The notes under the pieces were generated by a model, which was not told the DNA's origin, made no database searches, and saw only the letters and a program-made list of their open reading frames with translations. Made by a program: the position numbers and the translations under genes. DNA of 40,345 nt from DAHUYF01 sp035553515 (lineage in GTDB: Bacteria; Pseudomonadota; Alphaproteobacteria; ATCC43930; CGMCC-115725): positions 1 through 40,345 of the forward strand of contig DATNDG010000127.1 of the NCBI GenBank assembly GCA_035553515.1. Reading direction: 5' to 3'. Each line of letters starts with the position of its first letter. Within the stretch, counting starts at the first letter, position 1. Positions 26,030 to 33,058 of the stretch are shown piece by piece.

Positions 26030-27079
26030 TTATCCGGCGGGGCTCGGCGCTAGCGCCTCTTCGCTCACGACGCGGTTGCGGCCGCCGCGTTTCGCCTGGT
26101 AGAGCGCGGAATCGGCGCGGCGCACGGTGTCGATGAGCTGCTCGCCCGGCCGGTAGCAGGCGACGCCGATCGAGAGGGTGATGGTGCCGAAATCGTCGCC
26201 GGTGTTCTTGCGCACGATGCGGCGGCGCATGATGGTGCGGCGGATCTGCTCGGCAAGACCCTCCGCGTCCTTGAGCCGCGTCTGCGGCAGGATTATGGCG
26301 AACTCCTCGCCGCCATAGCGCGCCGGCGTGTCGCGGCCCTTGACGCTGTCGGTGAGGGTGCGGGCGACGAGGCGCAGCACCTGGTCGCCGAGCTGGTGGC
26401 CGTAGGTATCGTTGAACTGCTTGAAATGATCGATGTCGGCGATGAGCAGGCTCAGCGTCTCGCCGCTTTCCATCGCGTCGCGCGCCGCTTCGCGCAGCCG
26501 CGTGTCGAAGAACTTGCGATTGGGAATGCCAGTGAGCGCATCGGTCAACGCCTCGCGGCGGACCACTTCGAGATTCTGCCGGAGCTCGGCGATCTCGCCC
26601 GAGGACTGGGTAAGCTTGTCCTCGAGGCTGCGGTTGCGCTCGGCCATGCGCTGGGTCTCGAGGATGAGGCCGGAGACGACGGCGCGCATCTCGTCGTCGC
26701 CGGGCACCCCGCCCATCTCGCTCGAATATTGATCGAGGGCCTGGCCGAAGGCGCTGGCGTCGCCCGAGGCCGATTTGATGTCGCGCATGACCTGATCGAC
26801 GGTGTATTGCAGCCTGCCGCCGGTCTCCTGCAGCAGGTTGAAATGCCGGCCGGTATCGCAAAATCGATGATAAAGCTCGGCGTTGAGCGCCTGGGTGAAC
26901 TCCTGATTGTTCGAGATCAGGATGTCGATGGTGCGCTTCAGCTCGGGCAGCAGGCCGGTCGCGTAGGCATACCAGACGGCGTAGTTCTCCGGCGTCGGCG
27001 GGACCTCACGGGCGAGCATCCCCGCAAGCGCCTGCTCGGAAAAGCCCTTTGCTTGCCTGAAGTCATCGGCCTGCGCCAT
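26030..27079 (-). CDS. Diguanylate cyclase (GGDEF domain)
   Basis: Makes cyclic di-GMP from two GTP. The 349-residue protein has an all-helical N-terminal half (1-175) without a known sensor domain; its VPPTPENYAVWYAYATG start recurs in cytoplasmic GGDEF proteins. A coiled-coil (about 140-175) follows, then a GGDEF domain with TDALTGIPNRKFF, DIDHFKQFNDTYGH and the active-site GGEEF at 256-260. The inhibitory RxxD site is replaced by KGRD (247-250), so product inhibition may be weak. No membrane segment is visible. ATG 27079 has GAGG 7 nt upstream; the longer open frame to 27637 is antisense to the thioesterase gene and is rejected. It is divergent from the thioesterase by 138 nt. Confidence 0.93.
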   Translation of the reverse strand: MAQADDFRQAKGFSEQALAGMLAREVPPTPENYAVWYAYATGLLPELKRTIDILISNNQEFTQALNAELYHRFCDTGRHFNLLQETGGRLQYTVDQVMRDIKSASGDASAFGQALDQYSSEMGGVPGDDEMRAVVSGLILETQRMAERNRSLEDKLTQSSGEIAELRQNLEVVRREALTDALTGIPNRKFFDTRLREAARDAMESGETLSLLIADIDHFKQFNDTYGHQLGDQVLRLVARTLTDSVKGRDTPARYGGEEFAIILPQTRLKDAEGLAEQIRRTIMRRRIVRKNTGDDFGTITLSIGVACYRPGEQLIDTVRRADSALYQAKRGGRNRVVSEEALAPSPAG

Positions 27080-27217
27080 CCCTTGGCCTCGCCCTGGGCG
27101 GGAAGGCGGCGCCTGCCGCCATGTCCTGGCGGCATAGTGCCCAAGCTTCCTTGCGAAATCGTTGCCATGGCGGTACCCGGCTTTGGTAAAGATTGGCCAA
27201 GCCGCCGGAGACCTCCG

Positions 27218-27697
27218 ATGCCGCCGCCGCTTTCCCCCTTCCGCACCACGGTCGAGCCGGGCTGGATCGACTACAACGGGCATATGAACGTCGCCTTCTA
27301 CGTTCTCGCCTTCGACAAGGCGACGGACCGGCTGCTCGACCATCTGGGCCTGGGCGAGGCCTATCGGCGCGCCACCAACCGCTCGATCTACGTGCTCGAG
27401 GCGCATGTCACCTATGACCGCGAAGTGCGGCTGGGCGCGCCGCTCGCCATCGACACGCAGCTCATCGACGCCGACGAGAAGCGCCTCCACTTCTTCCATC
27501 GCATGACGCATGGCGAGGAAGGCTATCTCGCCGCGACCAACGAATTGCTGGCGCTCCATGTCGATCTTGCCGGACCGAGATCGGCGCCGCTGCCGCCGGA
27601 GGCGCGCACTGAGGTCGAGCGCCTGCTCGCCGCGCATCGCGATCTCCCGGTACCGCCCCAGCTCGGCCGCCGCATCGGCATCGCCCGGCAGCGCTGA
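27218..27697 (+). CDS. Acyl-CoA thioesterase (hotdog fold)
   Basis: A 159-residue hotdog thioesterase. WIDYNGHMNVAFYVLAFDKATD (from residue 16) carries the 4HBT active-site pattern with Asp18 and the GHMN turn. The form is close to the carnitine/betainyl-CoA thioesterase branch, though the substrate is not proven. RSIYVLEAHVTYDREVRLG and KRLHFFHRM are further fold markers. ATG 27218 has GGAG 7 nt upstream. Its stop TGA shares one base with the ATG of the following transporter (TGATG), so the two are coupled. The longer open frame upstream to 26396 is antisense to the diguanylate cyclase and not real. Confidence 0.9.
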   Translation: MPPPLSPFRTTVEPGWIDYNGHMNVAFYVLAFDKATDRLLDHLGLGEAYRRATNRSIYVLEAHVTYDREVRLGAPLAIDTQLIDADEKRLHFFHRMTHGEEGYLAATNELLALHVDLAGPRSAPLPPEARTEVERLLAAHRDLPVPPQLGRRIGIARQR

Positions 27698-28689
27698 TGC
27701 TGCGCCTCCTCGCGCTGCTCGGGCGGCACGGCACCTCGTTCCTGGCGGGCGGGCTCTTCATCGGCCTGCTGCTGCCGCCGCTGGCCGCGCTGGTCCGCCC
27801 GGCGCTCGAGCCGATGATCTTCTTCCTCACCACCGCGAGCCTGCTCAGCATCGACTGGCCGGCGCTCGCCGCGCATGCGCGGCGCCCGGCGCTGCTCGCA
27901 TTGGTGCTCGTCTGGCTGCTCGGCGCGGTGCCCGTGGTGACGGCGCTCGCCTGCCGCCTCATCGGACTTCCCGCCGGACTGACGCAGGGGCTGGTGTTGT
28001 GGGCGGCGGCGCCGCCGCTGATCTCGGTGGCGGCGATCGCGCTGCTCCTCGGATTGGACGGCGCGCTGGCGCTCCTGCTGATGGTCGCCGCGACCTTCAT
28101 CATGCCCTTCACCCTGCCGCCGCTGGTGCTGGGGCTCATCGGCCTCAAGCTCGGCATCGGCATCCTGCCGCTGATGCGCAACCTCGTGCTGTTCATCGGC
28201 GGCGCGGTTGCTGTGACGGCGATCCTGCGCCGCGTCATCGGCGTCGCGCGGCTGAAGCGGCATGCGCTCGAGCTCTCCGGCCTCAACGTGCTCATCCTGC
28301 TGCTCTTCGCCATCGGCATCATGGACGGCGTGCAGCGGCTCATCCTCGAGAAGCCGCAGCAGGTGCTGCTTTACGCCGCCGCCGCGCTGACCGCGAGCCT
28401 TCTGCTCCAGGCCCTCAGCTTCGCCGCCTTCTCGTTCCTGCCGCGGATTCCGGCGCTCACCATCGGCCTCGTCGGCGGCAACAACAATCTCGCCGTGGTC
28501 TGGGCCAGCCTCGGCGCGGCAGCGACGCCGCAGCTCACGCTCTTCTTCGCCACGGTGCAGCTGCCGATCTATGTGCTGCCGGCGGCGCTGAAGCCGATCT
28601 ATCGCCGGCTCGGCGCCGGCCGCCCGCACGGCGCAGGCGAACGGCAAAGTCCTTCTCCGCCCTTGAGGGCGGAGAAGGATTTAGGATGA
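27697..28689 (+). CDS. BASS-like (bile acid:sodium symporter family) transporter
   Basis: Inner-membrane protein of 330 aa with about ten helices. The stretch GLVGGNNNLAVVWASLG near residue 261 resembles the GGNxNL crossover motif of the bile acid:sodium symporter family, and MVAATFIMPFTLPPL is the first-half counterpart. The substrate is probably an organic anion and cannot be named. It is coupled to the thioesterase (TGATG). The last roughly 20 residues (after YRRLGAGRP) are encoded by a palindromic repeat that also supplies the stop codon, so the native C-terminus was probably shorter. Confidence 0.72.
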   Translation: MLRLLALLGRHGTSFLAGGLFIGLLLPPLAALVRPALEPMIFFLTTASLLSIDWPALAAHARRPALLALVLVWLLGAVPVVTALACRLIGLPAGLTQGLVLWAAAPPLISVAAIALLLGLDGALALLLMVAATFIMPFTLPPLVLGLIGLKLGIGILPLMRNLVLFIGGAVAVTAILRRVIGVARLKRHALELSGLNVLILLLFAIGIMDGVQRLILEKPQQVLLYAAAALTASLLLQALSFAAFSFLPRIPALTIGLVGGNNNLAVVWASLGAAATPQLTLFFATVQLPIYVLPAALKPIYRRLGAGRPHGAGERQSPSPPLRAEKDLG

Positions 28690-28733
28690 GGTGGGTCTCC
28701 CGCTACCGCCTGCGACAACGCTGCGCGTTGCGC
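28651..28733. repeat. Palindromic repeat overlapping the 3' end of the BASS-like gene
   Basis: CCTTCTCCGCCC (28651-28662) and its complement (28667-28678) form a perfect 12-bp stem around TTGA. GGATGAGGTGGG follows, then a 22-nt block (28712-28733) that recurs exactly, in reverse orientation, at 39592-39613. The hairpin lies inside the coding frame, and the unit ends at the stop codon of the convergent MFS gene. It is related to one half of the composite repeat at 39545-39783. Confidence 0.8.
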
Positions 28734-30119
28734 CTAGGTGGCGATCGCCTCGAGGCGCCGGCGCGTCACGTTCGGGCCGAAGAAGCCGATGACGACGAAG
28801 ACGACCACCATTGCACCGGCAATGAAACTGAACACGCCGACTGTTCCGTATTGCCGCAGGAAGAAGGCGATGAGAAAGCCCGAGAAGATGGTGCTGAACC
28901 GGCTCCAGGAATAGACGAAGCCCACCGCCTGGGCGCGGATGCGGGTGGGATAGAGCTCGGCCTGATAGGCGTGGAAGGAAAAGGACAGCCAGTTATTGCA
29001 CAAGGTGATCAGCAAGCCGCAGACGATCACCCCCGCCGCCGTCGTTTGCTGCGAGAACAGCAGACCGCAGACCGCGATGCCGATCGCGGCCCAGGCGATC
29101 TGCCATTTACGCTCGAACTTGTCGGCAAACAGCACGCCGACGAGCGGCCCGACCGGCGCGGCGAGCGCGATGATGAAGGTGTAGGCGAGAGATTTCGTCG
29201 TGCCGATCCCCTGGGCGATCAGCAGGGTCGGAACCCAACTGGAGAAGCCGTAATACCCGATCGTCTGGAAGAGGTTGTAGATCACCAGCATGATCGTGCG
29301 GCCGCGATATTGTTCGTTCCACATTTCGCTCCAGGCACCGCGCTTCACTTCGGTTTCGCCGGCGACGAGTTCGGGCGGCGGGAGCGGCTGGCCGGTTTCG
29401 GCTTGGACACGCCGCTCCATCTCGGCGGTGATTCGCTCTGCCTCGGCCATGTGCCCGTGCTGCGCGAGCCAGCGGGGCGATTCCGGAAGACCGAGACGGA
29501 TCCACCAGATCACCGCGGCGCCGACCGATCCGATGAGCACCACCCAGCGCCAGCCATCGAGGCCGAGCACGTTGATCGGCACGAGCAGCCAGGAAATGAA
29601 GGCGACGATCGGCACGACCGTGAACATGACGAACTGGTTGTAGGCGAAGGCCGGACCGCGTTGCCCCTTCGGCACCAGCTCGGAGACATAGGTATCGATG
29701 TTCACCAGTTCGACACCGAGGCCGACGCTGGCAATGAAGCGCCAGAGATCGACGCCCTGGGCCGTCGTCTGGAACGCCATGATGAAGGCGCCGACGGAAT
29801 ACCACAGCAGCGCGAAGGTGAAGATGGAGCGGCGCCCGAAGCGGTCGGAGAGCCAGGAAAAGGCGATGGTGCCGACGAAGAGCCCGGCGAACAAAGCGGC
29901 GACGAAGCTCGCGAAGCCCAGGAAATCGAACAGCCCTTGCGTGGTCGGCTTGAAGATCTGGCCCCTGAAGAGACCGATGGCGATGTAGGCGGTGAAGAAG
30001 AGGTCGTAAAACTCGAACCAGCCGCCGAGCGACAGCAGCGTGATAAGCCGGCGCGTGTAGCGCGATCGCGGCAGCCGGTCGATACGCGCGGCGATGGTCA
30101 CCGCGGAAGAATTTGCCAT
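28734..30119 (-). CDS. MFS transporter, metabolite:H+ symporter type
   Basis: Twelve-helix permease of 461 aa in the sugar-porter/NiaP-like group. Seen: GGWFEFYDLFFTAYIA in helix 1, the loop 2-3 motif SDRFGRRSIF, ELVPKGQRGPAFA after helix 4, GLPESPRWL after helix 6 and AELYPTRIRAQAVGF in the second half. Relatives carry aromatic or dicarboxylic acids and nicotinate. ATG 30119 follows GGGAGGG by 5 nt. It is divergent from the HMG-CoA-lyase-like gene by about 165 bases and may supply its substrate. The stop abuts the repeat at 28651-28733. Confidence 0.88.
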   Translation of the reverse strand: MANSSAVTIAARIDRLPRSRYTRRLITLLSLGGWFEFYDLFFTAYIAIGLFRGQIFKPTTQGLFDFLGFASFVAALFAGLFVGTIAFSWLSDRFGRRSIFTFALLWYSVGAFIMAFQTTAQGVDLWRFIASVGLGVELVNIDTYVSELVPKGQRGPAFAYNQFVMFTVVPIVAFISWLLVPINVLGLDGWRWVVLIGSVGAAVIWWIRLGLPESPRWLAQHGHMAEAERITAEMERRVQAETGQPLPPPELVAGETEVKRGAWSEMWNEQYRGRTIMLVIYNLFQTIGYYGFSSWVPTLLIAQGIGTTKSLAYTFIIALAAPVGPLVGVLFADKFERKWQIAWAAIGIAVCGLLFSQQTTAAGVIVCGLLITLCNNWLSFSFHAYQAELYPTRIRAQAVGFVYSWSRFSTIFSGFLIAFFLRQYGTVGVFSFIAGAMVVVFVVIGFFGPNVTRRRLEAIAT

Positions 30120-30285
30120 GAGTTCCCTCCCCCGGTTTGACGCTCTCGGGTCAATTCGGGCGGGCAAATGCTCCCACAGGCGCGTGCGGAGGTAAAGCGT
30201 GGCAACTGGATGACAGGGCTGCGCTGGCGTAGGATCAACGCCTGAGCATTCCCATCTCACGGGCGTATAGCTTCAGGAGAGCGAG

Positions 30286-31239
30286 ATGAGCGATTTGCCA
30301 CGTCGCGTCGATATCCACGAGGAGGGGCCGCGCGAAGGCTTCCAGATCGAGCCCGGGCCGATCAGCACCGGGCGCAAGATCGAGCTCATCGACGCCCTGT
30401 CGGAGACCGGACTCGCGCGCATCCAGATCGCCTCCTTCGTCAATCCGAAGCGCGTGCCGGGTTGGGCCGACGCTGATTCGGTGGTGGACGGCATCCACCC
30501 GCGCCCGGGCGTGCGCTACACCGCGCTCTGGCTCAACGAGAAGGGGGTGGAGCGCGCGGTTGCGCACAAGGACCGGCTGTCGCTGCGCGGCACCATCTCG
30601 ATGTGCGCATCGGAGCCCTTCAGCAAGCGCAACCAGAATCGCGATCTCGCCGAGAATGCGCGGGTGCAGCATGCGCAGATCGAGATCTTCAAGGCGAACG
30701 GCATCCCGGTCGAGAGCGTCTCGATGATGGCCGCCTTCGGCTGCAATTTCGCCGGCGACATTCCGGTCGAGACGGTGACCGCCACGGCAGCGCAGGGCCT
30801 CGAGATCGCCGCCGCGCATGATCTCGCCATCAAGAGCCTGTCGCTCGCCGACACCATGGCCTGGGCGACGCCCGAGAGCATCAAGCGGGTGGTCGGCGCG
30901 GTGCGCGAGCGCTGGCCCGCTCTGCGCATCAACCTCCATCTCCACGACACGCGCGGCCTCGGCCTCGCCAACGCCTATGCCGGGCTCGAGATGGGGGTCG
31001 CGAGCTTCGATGCCTCAGTCGCCGGGCTGGGCGGCTGCCCCTTCGCCGGCCACAAGGGCGCTGCCGGCAATGTCTGCACCGAGGACCTCGCCTTCATGTG
31101 CGAGGAGATGGGCATCGCCACCGGCATCGATATCGAGAAGCTCATCGCCGCGGCGCAGCTCGCCGAGGAGATCGTCGGCCACCCGCTCCCGGGCTCGGTG
31201 ATGCGCGGCGGCACGCTGGGGAAATACCGCAAGCACTGA
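30286..31239 (+). CDS. Hydroxymethylglutaryl-CoA lyase-like enzyme
   Basis: TIM-barrel DRE-type lyase of 317 aa that cleaves a 3-hydroxyacyl-CoA into acetyl-CoA plus a keto compound. Seen: EGPREGFQ (residues 13-20) with Arg16, where the metal-binding Asp of classical HMG-CoA lyases (GPRDGLQ) is Glu17. Ligands His218 and His220 lie in NLHLHDTRG, the catalytic Cys251 in GLGGCPFAG, and Asn262 in GNVCTEDL. True HMG-CoA lyase or a relative acting on citramalyl-CoA or a similar ester is possible. An AGGAGA site lies just before ATG 30286. It is convergent with a class III CoA-transferase (39-nt gap) and divergent from an MFS carrier. Confidence 0.88.
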   Translation: MSDLPRRVDIHEEGPREGFQIEPGPISTGRKIELIDALSETGLARIQIASFVNPKRVPGWADADSVVDGIHPRPGVRYTALWLNEKGVERAVAHKDRLSLRGTISMCASEPFSKRNQNRDLAENARVQHAQIEIFKANGIPVESVSMMAAFGCNFAGDIPVETVTATAAQGLEIAAAHDLAIKSLSLADTMAWATPESIKRVVGAVRERWPALRINLHLHDTRGLGLANAYAGLEMGVASFDASVAGLGGCPFAGHKGAAGNVCTEDLAFMCEEMGIATGIDIEKLIAAAQLAEEIVGHPLPGSVMRGGTLGKYRKH

Positions 31240-31278
31240 GCGGCAGCGCGGCAAGACGTCCCCGCCCTTGCAGCAGCT

Positions 31279-32484
31279 TCAGCCCGCGACGATCACGCCC
31301 GCCTTCTCGAGCTCGGCGATCTCGGCGGCGCTCAAGCCGGCTTCGGCGAGGATCTCGCGGCTGTGCTGGCCAATCGCCGCCGGGGCGTCGCGGTAGAGGC
31401 CGGGCCGCTCGCCGCCGATCTCGATGGGGAGCCGCGGCAGGCGGGTGTGGATACCGCCCGGCAGATCGACCTCGACCAGCCCGCCGCTCGCCTTCAGATG
31501 CGGATCCTCGAAGAGATCGGCCGTCCGCGCCACCGGCGCGTAGGGGATGCTCGCCTGCTCGCAGCGGGCGACGATCTCCGCCTTGGTGAAGCGCGCCATC
31601 AGCTCGGCGATGATCGGCAGCATCCAGGGCCGTGCCTCGACCCGCTGCTCGTTGCTCTTGAGCCGGGGATCCCCGAGCAGGTCCGGACGCTGGAAGACCT
31701 CGCAGAAGCGCGTCCAGTGCCGGTCGCTGGTGACGCCGACGAAGACCTGGTCGTCATCGGCGGTCTTGAAGGTCTGGTAGATGCCCCAGCCGCCGCGCCG
31801 CACCGGCATGGGCGGCACTTCCTCGCCGGTGATCGCCTCGCCGGCCATGTGCTGGCCCATCATGAAGGCCGTCGATTCGAAGAGCGCGCTCTTCAGGAAC
31901 TCGCCCTTGCCGGTCTCGTCGCGCCGGCGCAACGCCGCCAGGATGGCGATGACGGCAAAGGCGCCGCCCATGATGTCGACCACCGAGGTGCCGGCGCGCA
32001 GCGGCTGGCCCTTGGGCCCGGTCATGTAGGCGAGGCCGCCCATGAACTGCACCACCTCGTCGAGCGCCGGGCGGTGCTCATAGGGGCCGGAGAGAAAACC
32101 TTTGAGCGCGCAATAGACGAGCCGCGGATTGAGCCGCGACAGCGCCTCCCAGCCGCAGCCGAGCCGATCCATCGTGCCGGGCGCGTAGTTCTCGATCAGC
32201 ACATCGGCATCCGTGGCGAGCCGGCGCACCAGGTCGAGCCCCCTCGGCTGCTTCAGGTCGAGCGCGAGGCTGCGCTTGTTGCGGTTGAAATAGCCGAAGA
32301 AGCCCGCGGCGAAGCCGGAGAGCCGGCGGGTCGCGTCGCCGCCCGGCGCCGGCTCGATCTTGACCACATCGGCGCCGAGATCGGCGAGCACAAGCCCGGC
32401 GCTCGGCCCCATGATGTTCTGGGTGAATTCGAGGACGCGCAGCCCCCGAAGCGGCAGTGCGGCGGGCGGGGTTTCGGTCGGCAT
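31279..32484 (-). CDS. CaiB/BaiF family (class III) CoA-transferase
   Basis: Moves CoA between a donor thioester and a carboxylic acid through an aspartyl-CoA intermediate. The 401-residue protein has VLEFTQNIMGPSAGLVLADLGADVVKIE, RNKRSLALDLK, DVLIENYAPGTM, the catalytic Asp170 in GTSVVDIMGG and GQHSREIL near the end. Relatives with known roles include formyl-CoA transferase, succinyl-CoA:(R)-citramalate transferase and succinate-HMG CoA-transferase. The neighbouring lyase favours the last two kinds, by inference. ATG 32484 is the family-consistent start; the frame stays open upstream to 32769 but this runs antisense to the next gene. Confidence 0.9.
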   Translation of the reverse strand: MPTETPPAALPLRGLRVLEFTQNIMGPSAGLVLADLGADVVKIEPAPGGDATRRLSGFAAGFFGYFNRNKRSLALDLKQPRGLDLVRRLATDADVLIENYAPGTMDRLGCGWEALSRLNPRLVYCALKGFLSGPYEHRPALDEVVQFMGGLAYMTGPKGQPLRAGTSVVDIMGGAFAVIAILAALRRRDETGKGEFLKSALFESTAFMMGQHMAGEAITGEEVPPMPVRRGGWGIYQTFKTADDDQVFVGVTSDRHWTRFCEVFQRPDLLGDPRLKSNEQRVEARPWMLPIIAELMARFTKAEIVARCEQASIPYAPVARTADLFEDPHLKASGGLVEVDLPGGIHTRLPRLPIEIGGERPGLYRDAPAAIGQHSREILAEAGLSAAEIAELEKAGVIVAG

Positions 32485-32571
32485 GAAACCGAATTTAGCG
32501 GCCGCGCCCGGGCTTTCCAGCCCCGTTAACCCGGCGTTTCCAATCCTCGGCGACAATCCGGCCGCGAAACG

Positions 32572-32922
32572 ATGGAGGCGATGGTGGCGGGCGCGGCGAA
32601 AGAGGCGAGATCGACGACGCGGCTCAGGCAGATCGAGCGCGAGCTCGACCAGGAGCAGGCGCTGCAGATCGGCGCCGCCGGCCTCGGATTCCTCGGCGTA
32701 GTGCTGTGCCTCTCGGTCAATCCGATCTTCGCGCTGCTGCCGGCGATCGCCTTTGCCGCGCTCGGCCAATACGCCATCCAGGGCTGGTGCCCGCTGATGG
32801 CGCTGCTGGCACGCCTCGGGCTGCGCAGCAGCAAGGAGATCGACAGCGAGCGCTATGCGCTCGCCGCCGAGATCGCCGAGCCGGCCAAGCTCGCCCTCGA
32901 CCGCGCCGCGGGAGCCGACTGA
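32572..32922 (+). CDS. Small DUF2892-like membrane protein
   Basis: A 116-residue protein with a charged N-terminus (about 30 residues, TTRLRQIERELDQEQ) and two adjacent hydrophobic helices (about 32-72). GWCPLMALLARLGL follows, resembling the GxCP(L/I)xxLLG turn of DUF2892/YgaP-type inner membrane proteins, then a charged helical tail. Function unknown. ATG 32572 is taken; GTG 32584 has GGAGG 5 nt upstream and is a strong alternative. It is divergent from the CoA-transferase by 87 nt and convergent with metH. Confidence 0.6.
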   Translation: MEAMVAGAAKEARSTTRLRQIERELDQEQALQIGAAGLGFLGVVLCLSVNPIFALLPAIAFAALGQYAIQGWCPLMALLARLGLRSSKEIDSERYALAAEIAEPAKLALDRAAGAD

Positions 32923-32933
32923 CCCGCGACTAC

Positions 32934-32984
32934 CTCAGCGATGTACATCGCTGAGAAAAAATTCCCACTGCGTCATTGACGCAG
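32934..32984. terminator. Palindrome and hairpin between the small membrane gene and metH
   Basis: A perfect 22-bp palindrome (32934-32955, arm CTCAGCGATGT) is followed by six A residues. A second hairpin then occurs, CTGCGTC-ATT-GACGCAG (32968-32984). Read on the minus strand, the second hairpin comes first after metH and is followed 6 nt later by TTTTTT, so the pair may terminate metH. The T-run is not adjacent to the stem, so this is not a textbook terminator. For the plus strand the run is A, which does not fit. Confidence 0.45.
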
Positions 32985-33058
32985 CCCCACAGAAGCATGC
33001 GCCAGCATTCTACCAATGCACCCCACAGGGCTGCAGGCCCGACCCTTCTCCTGCCGCC

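Noticed and set aside
32934..32961. Plus-strand terminator after the DUF2892-like gene
   Set aside because: The palindrome is followed by A residues, not T, so it cannot be an intrinsic terminator in the plus direction.
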